In this document: piece after piece, positions 36,144-48,727 of the stretch
Numbering within the stretch: the stretch's first letter is position 1
Layout: every line of letters begins with the position of its first letter
Source: Siphonodentalium dalli
Taxonomy: Eukaryota; Mollusca; Scaphopoda; Gadilida; Siphonodentaliidae
DNA: 64,000 nucleotides
Assembly: GCA_032622095.1 (NCBI GenBank)
Contig: CP136062.1
Span: forward strand, 199,401,887-199,465,886
Reading direction: 5' to 3'
The notes under the pieces: model-generated
What the model was told of the DNA's origin: nothing
What the model saw: the letters and a program-made list of their open reading frames with translations, nothing else
The model's database searches: none
Made by a program: the position numbers and the translations under genes

Positions 36144-36352
36144 GAAAATTACGAAAGGTATCCGTTCATTGTTGAATATTTATTACATGTATGTACAAAC
36201 AGCTATACCGGTTTCGGCACATCTTGCATTTTCAATAGCTTGGAGTCACTCCAAGCTATTGAAAAGGCAAGATGTGCCGAAACCGGTATAGCTGTTTGTA
36301 CATACATGTAATAAATATTCAACAATGAACGGATACCTTTCTTAATTTTCAA
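36144..36352. mobile_element. Foldback element A, second copy
   Basis: About 95% identical by eye to 7,432-7,639, including the central GAGTCACTC turn and the ACCGGTTTCGGCACATCTTG-type arms. It lies between two AT microsatellites, which suggests a preference for TA-rich targets, and just upstream of the truncated start of the RT frame. The flank beyond the right arm (TCACGTCAGCAGTCACCTAC) mirrors the flank left of the first copy. Confidence 0.8.
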
Positions 36353-36408
36353 AAACTATTCCATTCTTCACGTCAGCAGTCACCTACCTCAGAGGAGAGT
36401 TTCTTCAT

Positions 36409-36441
<33 letters not shown>

Positions 36442-36465
36442 GCTATATTCAGTTACTACATTTAA

Positions 36466-38555
36466 AAATTGTTCAGCGACATTGAGTTTTTCGCTCAACA
36501 CGACCAAAAACGGTTCTGGAAATCACTGAACTCACAAACGCACTGTAACAGTTTTGGATGCGCGATGACCTTCAACAGCTTTGCAGTGCGTGACAATAAA
36601 GACATTGTTAAAGGTTGCGGTGACTATTTCAAGCATCTATATACGCAGAATCCGCATTCGTCTCCCACATTTGAGCAAGCGGTGAATGATCGTCTGACTT
36701 CATTATACTCGGAATCGCACGTTCACTACAACTGTGAATTTGTTTGTGAGCCCTTCTCAGAGACTGAACTTCTAACTGCAGTTGGGAAGCTGAAATGTAA
36801 TAAATCGGGCGGTATTGACAACATAGTCAATGAACATATAATTAATGGATCTACATCTCTGATGAACACTATATGTCGCTTATTTAATGCCATGATACGC
36901 TTCGAGTGGATTCCCCCAACCATGAAGACAGGGATCATTGTGCCTCTGTACAAGGGAGAGCCAAAACCGAGAGCTTCCCCCGACAGCTATAGAGCCATCA
37001 CACTGATGCCAGTTCTGTACAGACTATTCGAGAGTGTTCTTCTTGATCGTTTCCTCACTAATAGAGAATTTACAGAATTCCCGGACACTCTTCAGATGGG
37101 ATTTCAGAAAGGTCTGAGTTGTGTGATCACCGCGTTTGTCTTACAGGAAGCTGTCAGCTATGGCAATTATATGAATTTGCCTGTTTATTTGAGTTTCTTG
37201 GATTCGAAGAAAGCATTTGATCGAGTTTGGCACAGCGGTCTCTTGATCAAACTATACGAGCGCGGTATCCGTGGGCGTATGCTCCGCGTCGTAGCCGAGA
37301 TGCATGCAGGCTGTCTTAGTCGTGTGCTGGTAAATGGAATGTTGTCCGAACCGTTCGATATTCACCAAGGAACACGACAAGGAGAGGTGACAAGCCCGTT
37401 CTTCTATCTTGTATTTATTGACAATCTTGTTCGTGAACTTCGAAAGTCTAGTGCTGGCTTAGCCGTGGGTGCCATTTCATGCACATCTCCCACAACAGCA
37501 GATGACATTGCACTCATTCCCTGGACGAAAAGTGGAATGGATACACTTTTGGACATATGTGATGAATATAGTCGTCGCTGGCGCTTCGACTTTTCAGAAA
37601 CCAAGAGTGTTATTGTTGTATTCAATGAGACAAAAAACATGTTTTCGAAGCAAGAGAGATCGTGGGTTCTCGGTGACAAAAAGCTCGCTGAAGTGATACA
37701 GTCAAAACATCTTGGTATTTGTCAGCACAAATTCGACAATAGTAAATCCAGAGGCAATGCTATTTCTGACACACTAAGGAGGGCATACTTTGCACTTGCT
37801 GGAAAGTCTGTCCTGAAATCATGTAGTCCTGTGACTATGACCAAGCTGATGCGATCCGTGGTGCTTCCCAAAGGTTTATATGGGTGTGAACTGCTGCAAG
37901 TGTCGAGCGCGACATTGATCCTCACTATGGAACGTTCATTCAGAACCTGTGTAAAACATTTGCAGTCGATGCCGGTTCGTACCTCGACTAATATGTCTCT
38001 TGGTCTTCTAGGCATCATGCCTCTGGAACGAGAGATGCATTTGAAGAAACTAAATTTTATTGCTGACATTATCCATCTTCCAGAAGGACACCAGACTCCA
38101 ATTGAGATTTTTCTATGGAAATTGTACAGATGGAAGCTTTTCGGGAGGACTCCATCTGGTTTTGTTGCAGATATTGTATCAATTCTTGTTAGGTATGATC
38201 TACACTTTCATTTGGACACATTCCTGGAAACCGGAACGTTCCCGCCGAAATCCTCATGGAAGAAGTTGGTGAAGACCACTGTCCAAGGCGCGTACAAGAA
38301 TGAATGGATACGCGACGTCCATGCGGCTGAGAATTTGCATTTGGCTCACTTTGTACACAGCGATCCTCTTTCAGTGTGGACTGTTTGGCGTTTGCTAAAG
38401 AACCATCCGTCGTTTTCTCGACAACTTAGAAACTTAGTGCTCCTGCTAAATAAAACAACTTACCAAAATAGTCTAACGTGCTTTTCCTGTGGTGAGTGTT
38501 ATGACAGCGAGCTTGACCATGTATTGTTCTCGTGCAATGCAACGACTATATATAT
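36466..38555 (+). CDS. Non-LTR retrotransposon reverse transcriptase, 5'-truncated and interrupted
   Basis: An open frame of nearly 700 codons with no stop. It starts inside the protein just after an upstream TAA and has no ATG in a good context. Counting from 36,469: RT fingers 'LKCNKSGGIDNI' near 108, 'SYRAITLMPVLYRLFES' near 181-197, palm 'FLDSKKAFDRVW' near 243-254, 'GTRQGEVTSPFF' near 301, catalytic ADD at 344-346 (Thr-Ala replaces the usual Tyr-Ala). A C-terminal zinc knuckle C671-x2-C674-x9-H684-x4-C689 follows. The endonuclease is missing upstream. The frame is cut at 38,555 by the 18-kb transposon, and codons after that belong to the transposon end. The true C-terminus lies at 56,647-56,882. 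The clade is uncertain; 9,320-10,240 is a relative. Confidence 0.85.
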
Positions 38556-38910
38556 CACTGAAAAACTTTACCGTGTCAAATGACACGATAAGTTGTCCAT
38601 AAAAAGCGCGTCGAATGACACAGTAAACGTGTCATGCGACACAGCTAACGTGTCGCCCAATCGTGTCAGGTGACACACTAAACGCGTCACAGAGTTTGTC
38701 CATAGAAAGCGCGTCAGGCGTGTAAAACGACACGCTTGGGTGACACGGGTCCATGTCTTGCGACACAGCAAATGTGTCATGCGACACATCTAACGTGTCG
38801 CCCAATCGTGTCAGGTGACACACTAAACGCGTCACAGAGTTTGTCCATAGAAAGCGCGTCAGGCGTGTAAAAAGACACGTTTGGGGCGACACAGGTCCAT
38901 GTCATCTGAC
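38556..38910. repeat. Left terminal and subterminal repeats of the giant element
   Basis: More than a dozen CGTGTC or GACACG words, many paired as TGTCATGCGACAC or TGTCAGGTGACAC. A block of 145 bp is tandemly duplicated (about 38,631-38,775 and 38,776-38,910). These words are the likely binding sites of the cognate transposase, by analogy with CACTA elements. Confidence 0.8.
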
Positions 38911-40505
38911 ACATTTGGTGCGTCGAAAAATGGATGGGGAACCCAGCTGGGTGGTAGTGGGGGTGGCGGGGGGGGGGGGGTAATGGCTGGGTACGCAGAA
39001 TGTTCCATCAATGGTTTTCAGTACAATGCGATAAGTTTCTATTTAAACTATTTTATTCAGAATAAGAATTCAACTTTAAACATAACAACATGGTGTATAT
39101 ATAGGCACTGTGATCTATATACATGTAGATAAATAGAGAGGATTCACTTGATTGAAGTGGTGTAGTAAAATAATTCATTGCGCTCAAGTTTTTTACCACA
39201 TACCGGTAATTCAGCCACTAGTTTAATCATGTGATTATTCTGTTTTTTATATTCCACTATAAACATCTACCAGAAATCTAAACAATACCGCCACTCTACC
39301 AATGACAGATAAATTCTGATAGCGCATGTGTCATAATTCACAATGAAATTATCGTTTATAAAATTATTGTTTATAATCACAAGAGAAATTATATAAACAT
39401 TAATACAAATGTGTAACCAGTAACTACTCGTCAGTGAGTATTCTGTTATCAAAGGGTTAAGGTATTTTTAGTTCGACTGAACGGGGAATACATTTCTTTT
39501 AAATTATCTAAATGATGTTGACTAACAAATATGAACTGGAAGATTTGCCATACTTAGCCATTCAAGTGGCAAATCCAAGACAATTTAATCCGAGAATTTA
39601 AAAGAGACAGTTCAGAAAATATTCGGCTAGATGGCCTATAATGAATAGCACAGATGAAAACGCATAAAAAGGAAAGTACAGCTGTAGCACTGTGTAGTGG
39701 AATTGCTTAAGATGTGCCAAAAACAAAATAAATAGTAATCATCTTAAGAGTTTTACCAGCTTTATCAGGTGAGATTCACATTACTCAAGTTTAATTCCAT
39801 TTGGATGTCAATTTCAGATGAGAAAGGAAATTCAGCAGTAACAACCAAATATTTACATGGACCATGTGGTAAAAAAAACTACCAATTTGAATGTTAACAA
39901 AAGTTCTACATCATATTTTGAAATCTAGCGATCATGGGGTCTATACCATCACAAAAAGTGAAAAAAAATACTGTGCACCAAATATAACGTCATATGCATC
40001 CCCCAAGGGATTATGCACTTGCAGGCGTATCAAATATTATTGTTTCCTCTCAATCATTTTAACCATTTCATGTTGGGAGCTGTGCTCGTGCAGCATTAAA
40101 GACCCTATGCCAGTGCATTCTCTTATACATGCGAGTCTCCCATGTAGACAGCACAGATGAAACAGCCTCAAGCATTCTACATGAATTAGTGCAACAAACA
40201 GCCTCAGGCAGTTTGCTGAATTTATTGCAAATGAAGAAATGGGAAATGATTAACTACTCGTCAATGAGTATTCAGTTATTAAAGGCTTAAGGGATTTTTA
40301 GTATCGCTAAAACAGGAATACATCTACCAGTATGAGTGTGATAGATTAAATAATCTTGGATTTGAATGGCTCATTGTGGTGCATCTTCTACCGGTAGCTC
40401 ATATTGGTTACAGATCATTCAGAGGATATAAAATTTCCATTTGAATCAGATAACCCATAGCAGTTACAAAACAGAAGTATAGTACATGTACCGGTACATG
40501 TATGC
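38911..40505. other. Non-coding, with a G-run and a duplicated 85-bp segment
   Basis: 38,951-38,981 is G-rich with a run of 12 G. Diverged copies of AACTACTCGTCARTGAGTAT followed by an AAGG-TTAAGG segment lie at 39,417-39,497 and 40,250-40,332. 40,103-40,138 (GCATTCTCTTATACATGCGA) is a fragment of the piggyBac-like MITE palindrome. No gene was seen. Confidence 0.55.
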
Positions 40506-40645
40506 TCAATTCACCATGCGAACAGTCATTGTCTCCTGCCTCTCGCCACATCGTCCCATGTCAGCTTTTGGTCCGCTGTTCTGAATACTCTGGTTAATGT
40601 TCATCAGTGCATGAATAGCATCACAGTACTGTGTTTGTTGGTGTG
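40506..40645 (-). other. Possible terminal coding exon, unknown protein
   Basis: On the minus strand a pyrimidine-rich acceptor, CTCCTTTTCAG, is followed by an open frame of 45 codons and a TGA. The text is 'HQQTQYCDAIHALMNINQSI' followed by a hydrophilic tail with 'GRCGERQETMTVRMVN'. The codon content looks protein-like compared with the surrounding AT-rich sequence. The frame needs one base carried over from an upstream exon. I do not recognise the protein. It could belong to a cargo gene or to the transposase gene of the 18-kb element, or be chance. Confidence 0.3.
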
Positions 40646-40649
40646 CTGA

Positions 40650-42184
40650 AAAGGAGACCATTTAAACACATTATCATTATGGACTTGTTCAGGTGCCTGC
40701 AACTAATAAGTTAGTACTCATGCGCTATGCCGACTGTGGGAATATTGCATTCTACTAACATTGCCGAAAATCTCAAAGAAATGAACCATACCACTACATA
40801 CATGTATGTATCACCGTCTGAATTACGCTTCATTGTAAATTTTTAGATCTCGGTTCGGGATGCAACAATCGGCAACAAACTAACGCAAATGATTTTGCCA
40901 TCGAGAGTCAATGCATTCAATTAATATATAAGAATGATGTGTGCTGTAAAATTAGTTTAATATTCGTAAAAATACTACTTTGAGAAAGATTATTCTTCAT
41001 TACTATTTGATCCCCCAATCGGAGTGTTTCAACTTTCACATCACTTTAATTGTGTGTTGTCTCACATTCAGTGTATAAACCAGGCCAGTTTTGGGACGTG
41101 TAACAGGTATGGGCGCCCAAACTCCAGGTGCCCAAAAAACAGTTGGAAAGAAAAACAAATACTCAAATAATTTGTTTTTGACCATTAATACTTGAAAACA
41201 AACAAAACACTAAATCATCAAATAAAGCAATAAATTGTCATTTTATGGCATTACCATAGATAGTTCCAGGGGGAGGTCACCCCTCTCATACCCTCCCTTT
41301 AACTTAGGGCTGTGGCCTTCGGATATGACTTTGGCATATATAACAGGTGTACCCAAATAATTATTGAAAACTACACTGCTCACATTCAATTATGCTATTT
41401 AATAGCTTGTGAAGTTATGTCATGTGAATAAATCATATAAATATCATTTACATCTAAATAAACTACGATAATAGTTACAATGTATCTTCCCAATAAACAT
41501 GTGAGATATGTGATAGTAAACTCAGAAATTTGTGCCGATTGTTTACCATGTGTGGGGCTTGATATCTTTTACTGCATACCGGGTACATGCAAATCAGTTT
41601 ACAACAACTTTAAAACTCAAAATGAAGCCTACATTGAATGAAATAGATGCAGCCCTCTTAATTCAGATTGTTTGGCTTCGGCATTTCCTACTACAATCCT
41701 TTTCCATGGCCCAGTTTGCTTCAGTAAATGGATTTGCTATTGCTGTAGCCAATTATGAGGGATGTAGATGTTGGGGGCATGGTATTATATACATGTATTA
41801 CAAATATACACGTAAAATATGTTAATGCTATCCATAGTATGTTAACATAAAAGCTAAAATCGCATTTGTGTTTATAAATTTTTGTTTACATTGAGAAGGG
41901 AGTGCACATATTGTGCAGCCTTATTCGTGTTCTTAGCCCCATTTTTTAACATTGGAAGCTCACAGGATATGCATGATTAACATACATATTTGAAAACTTT
42001 TAACTACTAGTAATCAACAAAAAAACGGCTTGCCGCTTCAAATATTTTGGTAAAAAGATGTCGAACTCGACACAAAATGAAAGTGTCAATGACACTGTAG
42101 CTCAACTTGGAAAGGGAATAATTTCATGTGTTACAGTCAACGGATTGATTAGGAATGTGGAAAGTTGAAAGCTAGGCCTACATG
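40650..42184. other. No gene recognised
   Basis: Non-coding sequence with repeated TACATGTA and ACCGG motifs. The 97-codon frame at 41,532-41,825 has no known domain and no supporting splice signals. Confidence 0.4.
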
Positions 42185-43160
42185 TAGTTATGCAAAGAGT
42201 AAACTCCAAGATGGCCACTGGCAGCCATGTTTTTTTTGCCGAATGACCCCCAAAAAAACTTGTTCCCATTTATATGTCATTGTTAACATCCATTACAAAT
42301 TTCATGGTGATCCTACAAAAGATACGACCTGTACCCTATGTGAAAGGTTTTAGTCATGTAAAGAGCAAAATACAAGATGGCACCTGGCGGCCATGTTTTT
42401 TGGGTGATGACCTCAAAATGACCCATTTCCCATCTACATGTCATTGTTAACATTTATGACAAATCTCATTATGATCGGACCAAAGATACGACTTGTAGCC
42501 CGTGCCAAAGGATTTGGTCATGCAAAGAGTAAAATCCAAGATGGCTGCTGGCGGAGATGTTTTTTGGCCGAACAACCCCAAAATTACTCGTTCCCATCTA
42601 CATGTCAATATTAACATCCATGACAAATTTCATGAAGATCAGACGAACAGTACGACCAGTAGCCCATGCTAATAGATTGAATTTTGAAATCCAATATGGC
42701 CGCTGGTGGCCATGTTTTTTTGCCGAATGAGTCCAAAATGCCTCAATCCCATCTACATGTCAATAGCCATTACAAATTTCATAATGATCCGACCAAATGT
42801 AGGACATGTAGCCCGTGCCAAAGGATTTAGTCATGCCAAGAGTAAAATCCAAGATGGCTGCTGGCGGCCATGTTTTTTGGCCGAACGACCCAAAAATGAC
42901 TCGTTCCCATCTACGGTACATGTCAATATTAACATCCATGACAAATTTCATGATGATCAGACGACCTGTAGCCCGTGCTAATGGATTGAATTTTGAAATC
43001 AAAGATGGCCACTCGCGACCATGTTTTTTTGCCAAATGACCCCAAAATGACTCGTTTCCCATCTCCATGTCAACATCCATGACAAATTTCATAATAATCA
43101 GAACAAAGGTACGACCTGTAGCCCGTGCTAAAGGAAATTGTTGATGAATCGCGCACACAC
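42185..43160. repeat. Tandem array, period about 165 bp, six copies
   Basis: Each unit runs AARATGGC, then GGCCATGTTTTTTGGCCGAA, TCCCATCTACATGTCAATRT, TGACAAATTTCATRATGATC and then RACCTGTAGCCCGTGC. Copies differ by 10-25%. Minus-strand frames here (for example 42,760-43,188) merely translate the repeat. Confidence 0.85.
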
Positions 43161-43772
43161 ACGGACGACGGATACCAAGCCATGGCAATAACTCAAACTT
43201 TACAAAGTAAAGTTGACCTAAAAACGGAACCGGATTGTATCGATGCAGTCTGTGAATATGTGGAAGTTAGCGGGCAAAAACATATACGGTAGGGGCCTCT
43301 GTGCATATCAACAAACCACTGATATTTCTCCCATTTGAAGCATAAAACAGGTTATATGTTTGTACAATACAAGTGTGTATAATGCCGCATGCTAAATCTT
43401 ACATGACATTTGTCAGCAAATACCTGTACCGGTACATGTAAATGGGTTGAAATTGTGGTCACAAGCTGTCAAAATCTTGCGATTATGTTCATGCATTTCT
43501 GTAAATCATCTCTGAGACTATCGTCTGCTCTTTTTGATGGCCTCCAAAAAAATTGAGGTAGTAAATTATGATCATTGAAAATTGAAATCATATAATGCTG
43601 AGTGTTATTGGGATACTTCGACTCAAAATTGATGTTTGAGGCCCGAATTTGGCCAAATCAAATAGGTGATCTTCAAATACATTGTCATTGATATTGTATT
43701 TATCAACTGAAAAATGGTATTTTGAAAAAAAAAAAACTCACTATATAACTGCACATGTCTTTATACATGTAC

Positions 43773-43941
43773 CGGATGAATAGCTCCCACAATCTGAAGT
43801 CTGTCTTGGAGTCCGGATCTCTTTAATTTCAACTTTACTTCTGCTGTGAGAAGGATTTTCTCAACTGGAACTCGGTTCTCTGACCTCTGACCGTCAACAT
43901 ACAATGTATATCTGCTACATTTACCATTTATATCTGGCTCC
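43773..43941 (-). other. Possible internal coding exon, unknown protein
   Basis: On the minus strand the acceptor CTTGTTCACAG and the donor CCG|GTACAT bound a 169-bp open segment. It reads 'EPDINGKCSRYTLYVDGQRS' and continues with a charged stretch including 'ILLTAEVKLKLKRSGLQDRL' and 'QIVGAIHP'. The mixed polar/hydrophobic pattern is more protein-like than its neighbours. I do not recognise the family. Its end phase (0) does not match the start phase of the candidate exon at 40,506-40,645, so at least one further exon would be needed between them. Confidence 0.35.
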
Positions 43942-43949
43942 CTGTGAAC

Positions 43950-44692
43950 AAGAATAGCCAAAATGTTTAACGCAAAGAATTGAATGCGATTGATTGGTGG
44001 TCATGAAAGTCATACTGTGTGATTCATACCATACATTACTATAATCAGAACTGTAATAACAGATCTTGTGAAAGCGTATCGCAATACATTGAAATCACGA
44101 TGAATCGCTGCTCTAAATTACATGCAGAAGTTCCAAAATATAAAATAGATACACGTACATGTAAATGACATTTTCACGTAGCTCAGATGTCAAGTTTTTT
44201 CTGAAATGGGCACATGTACCACGATAACTAATGTGGTATGGTACATTTTGTCGACAAAACCATGGTATGCAAACCAACGGTCTCACATTATTTTCTTAAC
44301 AGTAATTTAATAGTTCTGATTGTTCAATAATATTGTGCAATCAGAACTATTAATCATTATCACACAAACATGTTTACCGCTACCGGTATCTCTGCGTGCT
44401 GAGAGGGGTCGTTAACTAGAGGTGTGACAGACCCAATGGGACTAAGGATACCCCCCCCCCCATGTTTTTAGAACAATAAAATGGTACACTTGTCAGTAAA
44501 CATTTACCGGTAGTAAAAATAATAAAATAAGAGATTCCTATTGCAGTTGAACAACCCTAACTCCTAACACTAATCCTAACCTAATAAGGGCATATATTTC
44601 ATCTGATTTTGCGAGAATCCAAACATACATTTTCGCGAGAATCCATGGTAATTTGCGAGAATATTTATGAGAATCTACGGTAGATTTGGATT
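43950..44692. other. No gene seen
   Basis: Non-coding. A small inverted pair (ACAGTAATTTAATAGTTCTG against CAGAACTATTAATCATT) lies at about 44,300-44,360, and a run of C at 44,452-44,461. Short TTTGCGAGAAT-type repeats lie at 44,608-44,695. Confidence 0.45.
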
Positions 44693-45315
44693 CTCGCCGA
44701 TATATAAGCCCTGCTAATGAAGGAAAAATGTAGGAATAAAAACTCAGATAAACTTATATATGTCGCAAAAATGTTATTAAGTTGAAAAGGGGGAATAACT
44801 GAACCAAAAAAAATGTTGTACAGATGCATAATCGCAGATGCACAAATTCCCATGGTACTAAATATATGTGCCAAATTTCAGAAACATTGACCTAAAAATG
44901 TCGGAATAAAAGCTCGGACAAAAATATGCATGTTGCAAAAAAAATTCTAAGTTAAAAAAGGGAAATAACTCCACCAAAAAAAGTCTGACAGACATCATAA
45001 TCGCAGGTGCACAAGTTCTCATGTTACTAAATATATGTGCCAAGTTTTGAAAAAAATGACCTTACAATGTACCATACCGGTAGGACAAAATTATACATGT
45101 TTTGAAAAGTTTCTATGTCAAAAAAGGGGGATAACGCGACCAAAAAAGTCTGACAGGTGCCATAATCGCAGGTGCACAGATTCCCATGTTGGTTGATGTC
45201 TACATGTATGCCAAGTTTCACTGAAGACAATTGAAAAAACGACTGAGATATTTGTGTCCATGGACAGATTCCAGTATACCCCCACAACTTCGTTGCACAG
45301 GGGATATAATTAATA
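44693..45315. repeat. Tandem array, period about 180 bp, three copies, with hairpin-like end
   Basis: The units share ATGTGCCAARTTTYRGAAAA, GGGRATAACTNNACCAAAAAA and CATAATCGCAGRTGCACA. The array ends in CAGTATACCCCCACAAC...CACAGGGGATATAAT. A similar ending (TATCCCCCGCC...GGCGGGGAATAATAA) follows the repeat at 62,150-62,835, so both may be copies of one dispersed repeat superfamily. Confidence 0.75.
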
Positions 45316-46111
45316 GATTGGACTTTAAAGACACGGACGGTGTTCGTAGAAATATTCATATATGTATTTGTTCAAATCACCATCAACGGAAGGATTAATA
45401 AAATATATATTGTTTTGTTCATATGTCAAACATAATCAGTGCATAAGTAGTATATTGTCGTCAAGACATACGATGGTGTACGTAAAGAAGAGCCTTCTCG
45501 TGTTACAGAAGTTTTGCTTCTGTTTACATAACACAGTGCAATTCTATTGGTTAATCACACACAAATTACATAAACGCACTTTATTGGTTCCATATCCGGA
45601 TCTAAAGAAAAGCCAGGTACTGTAATGTTTTTGCTTATGTTGACATAACAAAGGAAAAACATTTGACAATAACAGACTGTTTATGCCATATTTCTGATTG
45701 GTATAAGAACAAACTCTGTCTATATTTTGCTATTCTTTCTGTTAATGCCAGTTTTTGACTGAGCTGAATATTTTAACAGCATATCCAATGCCAACACCGC
45801 ACATATCTTTAATATAATGAAGAATCAATGTGGCCTGTACATACCGGTATACATGTACACAGGTATGGTGACCTCTGTGATAGCTGTCAGGGGATGAGTC
45901 CCAAATACTAATATATGGTTGTTTGTTTTTCATATGCCATAATGGTAACAGATTCACTGGCATGATAGTGAGCAAAATGTTTTTATTTTCAAAACTACAT
46001 AAAAAGCTAAACATGTAACGGTACATGTAGGTCAATATGTTTAGTTAAAATTAAGCACATAAAGACAGACATCACCAGGATGTTATAGCCCAGTATGTAC
46101 ATGTACATGTA
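45316..46111. other. No gene recognised
   Basis: Non-coding with palindromic TACATGTATACCGGTATGTA-type text at about 45,838-45,860. The 97-codon minus frame at 45,742-46,035 has no known domain. Confidence 0.4.
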
Positions 46112-47974
46112 CAGCACTGCTCACATTAAGCGACCTGTTTTAACGAGGTGTACATGCGTTAGTACCGCGGTATAGTTGCGTTAGCACCGCGGTATGACAC
46201 AGTGCGATATCGCAGATACGCGGTTGCAATACCGTATGATACCGCGGTACCAATGCTGTACTGCGGTCCATGCGGTAATGCACCGCGTTAAACGCGGTGA
46301 CATTACCGCAACGTGGTAGAGTTTTTTTTAACGAGGTTAATGACGGGGGCGATGTGTGACTGCAAACATGTGGCGTTCGTCGACAATCTCTGTAAACTGT
46401 AAATTGCCAATACACAATAGTGTGAGCCAAATGCCAAAATGTGCGACTGATTGTCTTACAAGCGACTGGGTGTATCAAACAAACGAACGGACAAACAAAA
46501 AATTAAATCAGCTTGGAATTCAGTATGTTTTTTTTTGCAACAAACACTTCCAATTAAGTTTGTTTCATTGTCGTTACTCAGATTTGTGCGTAATTATCAA
46601 ACTAATTAATATATAGAGGCATGTGTTTTCCCTTTCCAATGCCAAACACGCATGCGTTTCATCCGAATCGTGTTTAGTATTTAGATAAGATTATGTGAAA
46701 ATAATTTGTACCCTGAACTGCCGAGTACAGCGAATACATGCGATCTCTGAATGTTGTAAGAGATCATACAATGCCGCCAACAATAACCACGGACGCACAC
46801 ATGCTCAGTGACTGTTGACGTACCAACATCAAATCTTTAAAGTTTCCAAGCGCAATATGTCGGTCAATTGTTTGAGAATTTACAATGTTCTGTTGCAATA
46901 TCGTCGCATTATTTTACTGTGGTTCGAACATAATTATACAGCGACAGACACAGTGGACCCATTTGCAAATAAGTATGAGCTATTTTAAGTGTTATATGCT
47001 TTTCACCCATCGTGAACCCCATGGTATCTGGAGACATGCATGTGCTTTTTTTTATGTACCGGTAACTTACTGTGTGTCAATCACAATCATGCCGTGATGT
47101 TGAGTGTTTCGAATCTCTGCATTTTATTCTGTACGTTGAACTGTAATTACTCTAACTTCATTGTCCCGACGAATTGGTCAATAAAATTTAGCTTGCATCT
47201 ATAACTTTCAATGATATACGATTTTGAGCTGGCGCATGCAATTATTTTTGTTGATCACGGTTTCGGTAGCTCTCACAGACTTTGCGACATCGTAACTGGT
47301 TGAGTGAACATGATTTATGATTACTTGGTGTCACTTTCTCGGCGAGATTTCCTTTCATCCTCGATCAAAGAAAGGACCTCGATGCCACGGCTTTGTCTTT
47401 AACTGTTCAAAAGTCGTAATTCAGTATTGATTGTAAATTATATGGTATCACTGCAAGTCGCATGCGACTTCACCTTGTTTATATGAAACGTCGCTTTATT
47501 TGCGTTTCACTTTTATGTTTTGATTTTGGTACGGGGAAAATATATTTAGTCGGAAAAAGGTTTAGGGTCGGCATGCAGAAACCGAAATACCGGAAACACA
47601 CCTATTTTTTTGGGTAAGAAGATACAGAAGTTATACTTTGTATCCAACCGCATGACGCTATCGTGTATATACATAGCCCAACTCCCGAGAGAGGCGATAC
47701 CGTCCTTACAATAATGTGTTTTTAACTTCCCGAGATCACAAATTGGATTCATGCAGGCCGCCTAGTTTGTTTCACGCATGTTTTCACTTCGCGGTGGAGG
47801 GCGGTTCGCTGTAAATTGAACGCGGTCACAAAACGAATAACGACCACCAATAACGCAGTGAATACCGCGGGTCCACTGCGGTACAAAATGATAAACGCGG
47901 TAGTATGGTGGTATCACCGCGGTATTTTGGTGGTATCACCGCGTTAAACAGGTCGCTTAATGAGAGCATAGCTG
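46112..47974. mobile_element. TA-flanked inverted-repeat element, 1,863 bp
   Basis: The left end CAGCACTGCTCACATTAAGC and the inverted right end CAGCTATGCTCTCATTAAGC share GCGACCTGTTT beyond. TA flanks both (46,110-46,111 and 47,975-47,976). Subterminal arrays of ACCGCGGT palindromes lie on both sides (46,150-46,310; 47,850-47,945). A TA target and CAG termini suggest a Tc1/mariner-type non-autonomous element. Short frames inside (46,356-46,616; 46,885-47,097) show no transposase motif. Confidence 0.7.
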
Positions 47975-48086
47975 TAGCCCAGTACCTGTATATCATGTAC
48001 CGTAACATGTCCAGACATGGTTACATGTAGATCATGATAAGATTTTATTACTCACATGTAATGATCTATAATGCAGGTTTAGACTG

Positions 48087-48203
48087 TCAAGTTGTCGGTT
48101 GAGAATGAATTTGCTGCACCGACAGAATGATATTCAACTTCCATTCAGTAGGCAAATCAGATAACTGGACATAAACATAATCAGCCCATCCCTCTTTGAA
48201 TAG
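48087..48203 (-). other. Possible coding exon, unknown protein
   Basis: On the minus strand the acceptor GTTTACATTTGCAG leads into 38 open codons and a TGA, reading 'LFKEGWADYVYVQLSDLPTE' and then 'WKLNIILSVQQ'. A good donor before the stop is not obvious, so it may be a terminal exon or chance. A competing frame over the same bases (48,134-48,436) is also open. Confidence 0.22.
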
Positions 48204-48605
48204 CTGCAAATGTAAACACAACAACTTTTAACAAGATGAAAATATTTTGTAAGACTGAACTTGACAAAACATAACACTTTGCCCCACAACTCCCTATACA
48301 TGTAAACAATGATGACGAAATCAGGGTAAATATTGATCTTTGGACCATTCTGCCATTTCCAACTTGTCCAAGATTTATTGTCATTACGTATGACGATATT
48401 TCCCCAATACATATTCACGTCACGCAGCCCACACAATATCTATGTTTCCTTACGATTTTATGTCATTACGTATGATGTTATAGCAAATAATCTTAGAGGC
48501 AAGAATACTAGCGCAATAGTATTTTTCATTCTACATGTGGTTTTTTTTGTCCGCCGGGGGGGGGGGTAAATTTTAATTTTGATTAATTTCTTGTTAAACA
48601 CCGTA

Positions 48606-48727
48606 CGCCTTCAGAATAGCGGAACCTTTGGATTAGCAAACCTTCAGAATAATGAACCTCCAGAATAGGGAACCTTCGGAAAAGCAAACCTTCGTAATAA
48701 TGAACCTTCGGGATAGCGAACCCTACG
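48606..48727. repeat. Short minisatellite, unit about 17 bp
   Basis: Roughly seven imperfect units of the type GAACCTTCGGAATAGCG, alternating with GCAAACCTTCAGAATAAT. Confidence 0.75.

Noticed and set aside
38556-38585. Last codons of the 704-codon RT frame as native protein
   Set aside because: The reading after 38,555 is the terminal repeat of the inserted transposon. The true continuation is at 56,647-56,882.
42760-43188. 142-codon minus-strand frame
   Set aside because: It is the translation of the 165-bp tandem repeat. The same peptide block recurs at repeat spacing.
46356-46616. THAP- or transposase-like protein in the TA-flanked element
   Set aside because: Cys and His occur but the spacing does not match a THAP finger, and no DDE/DDD motif could be placed.
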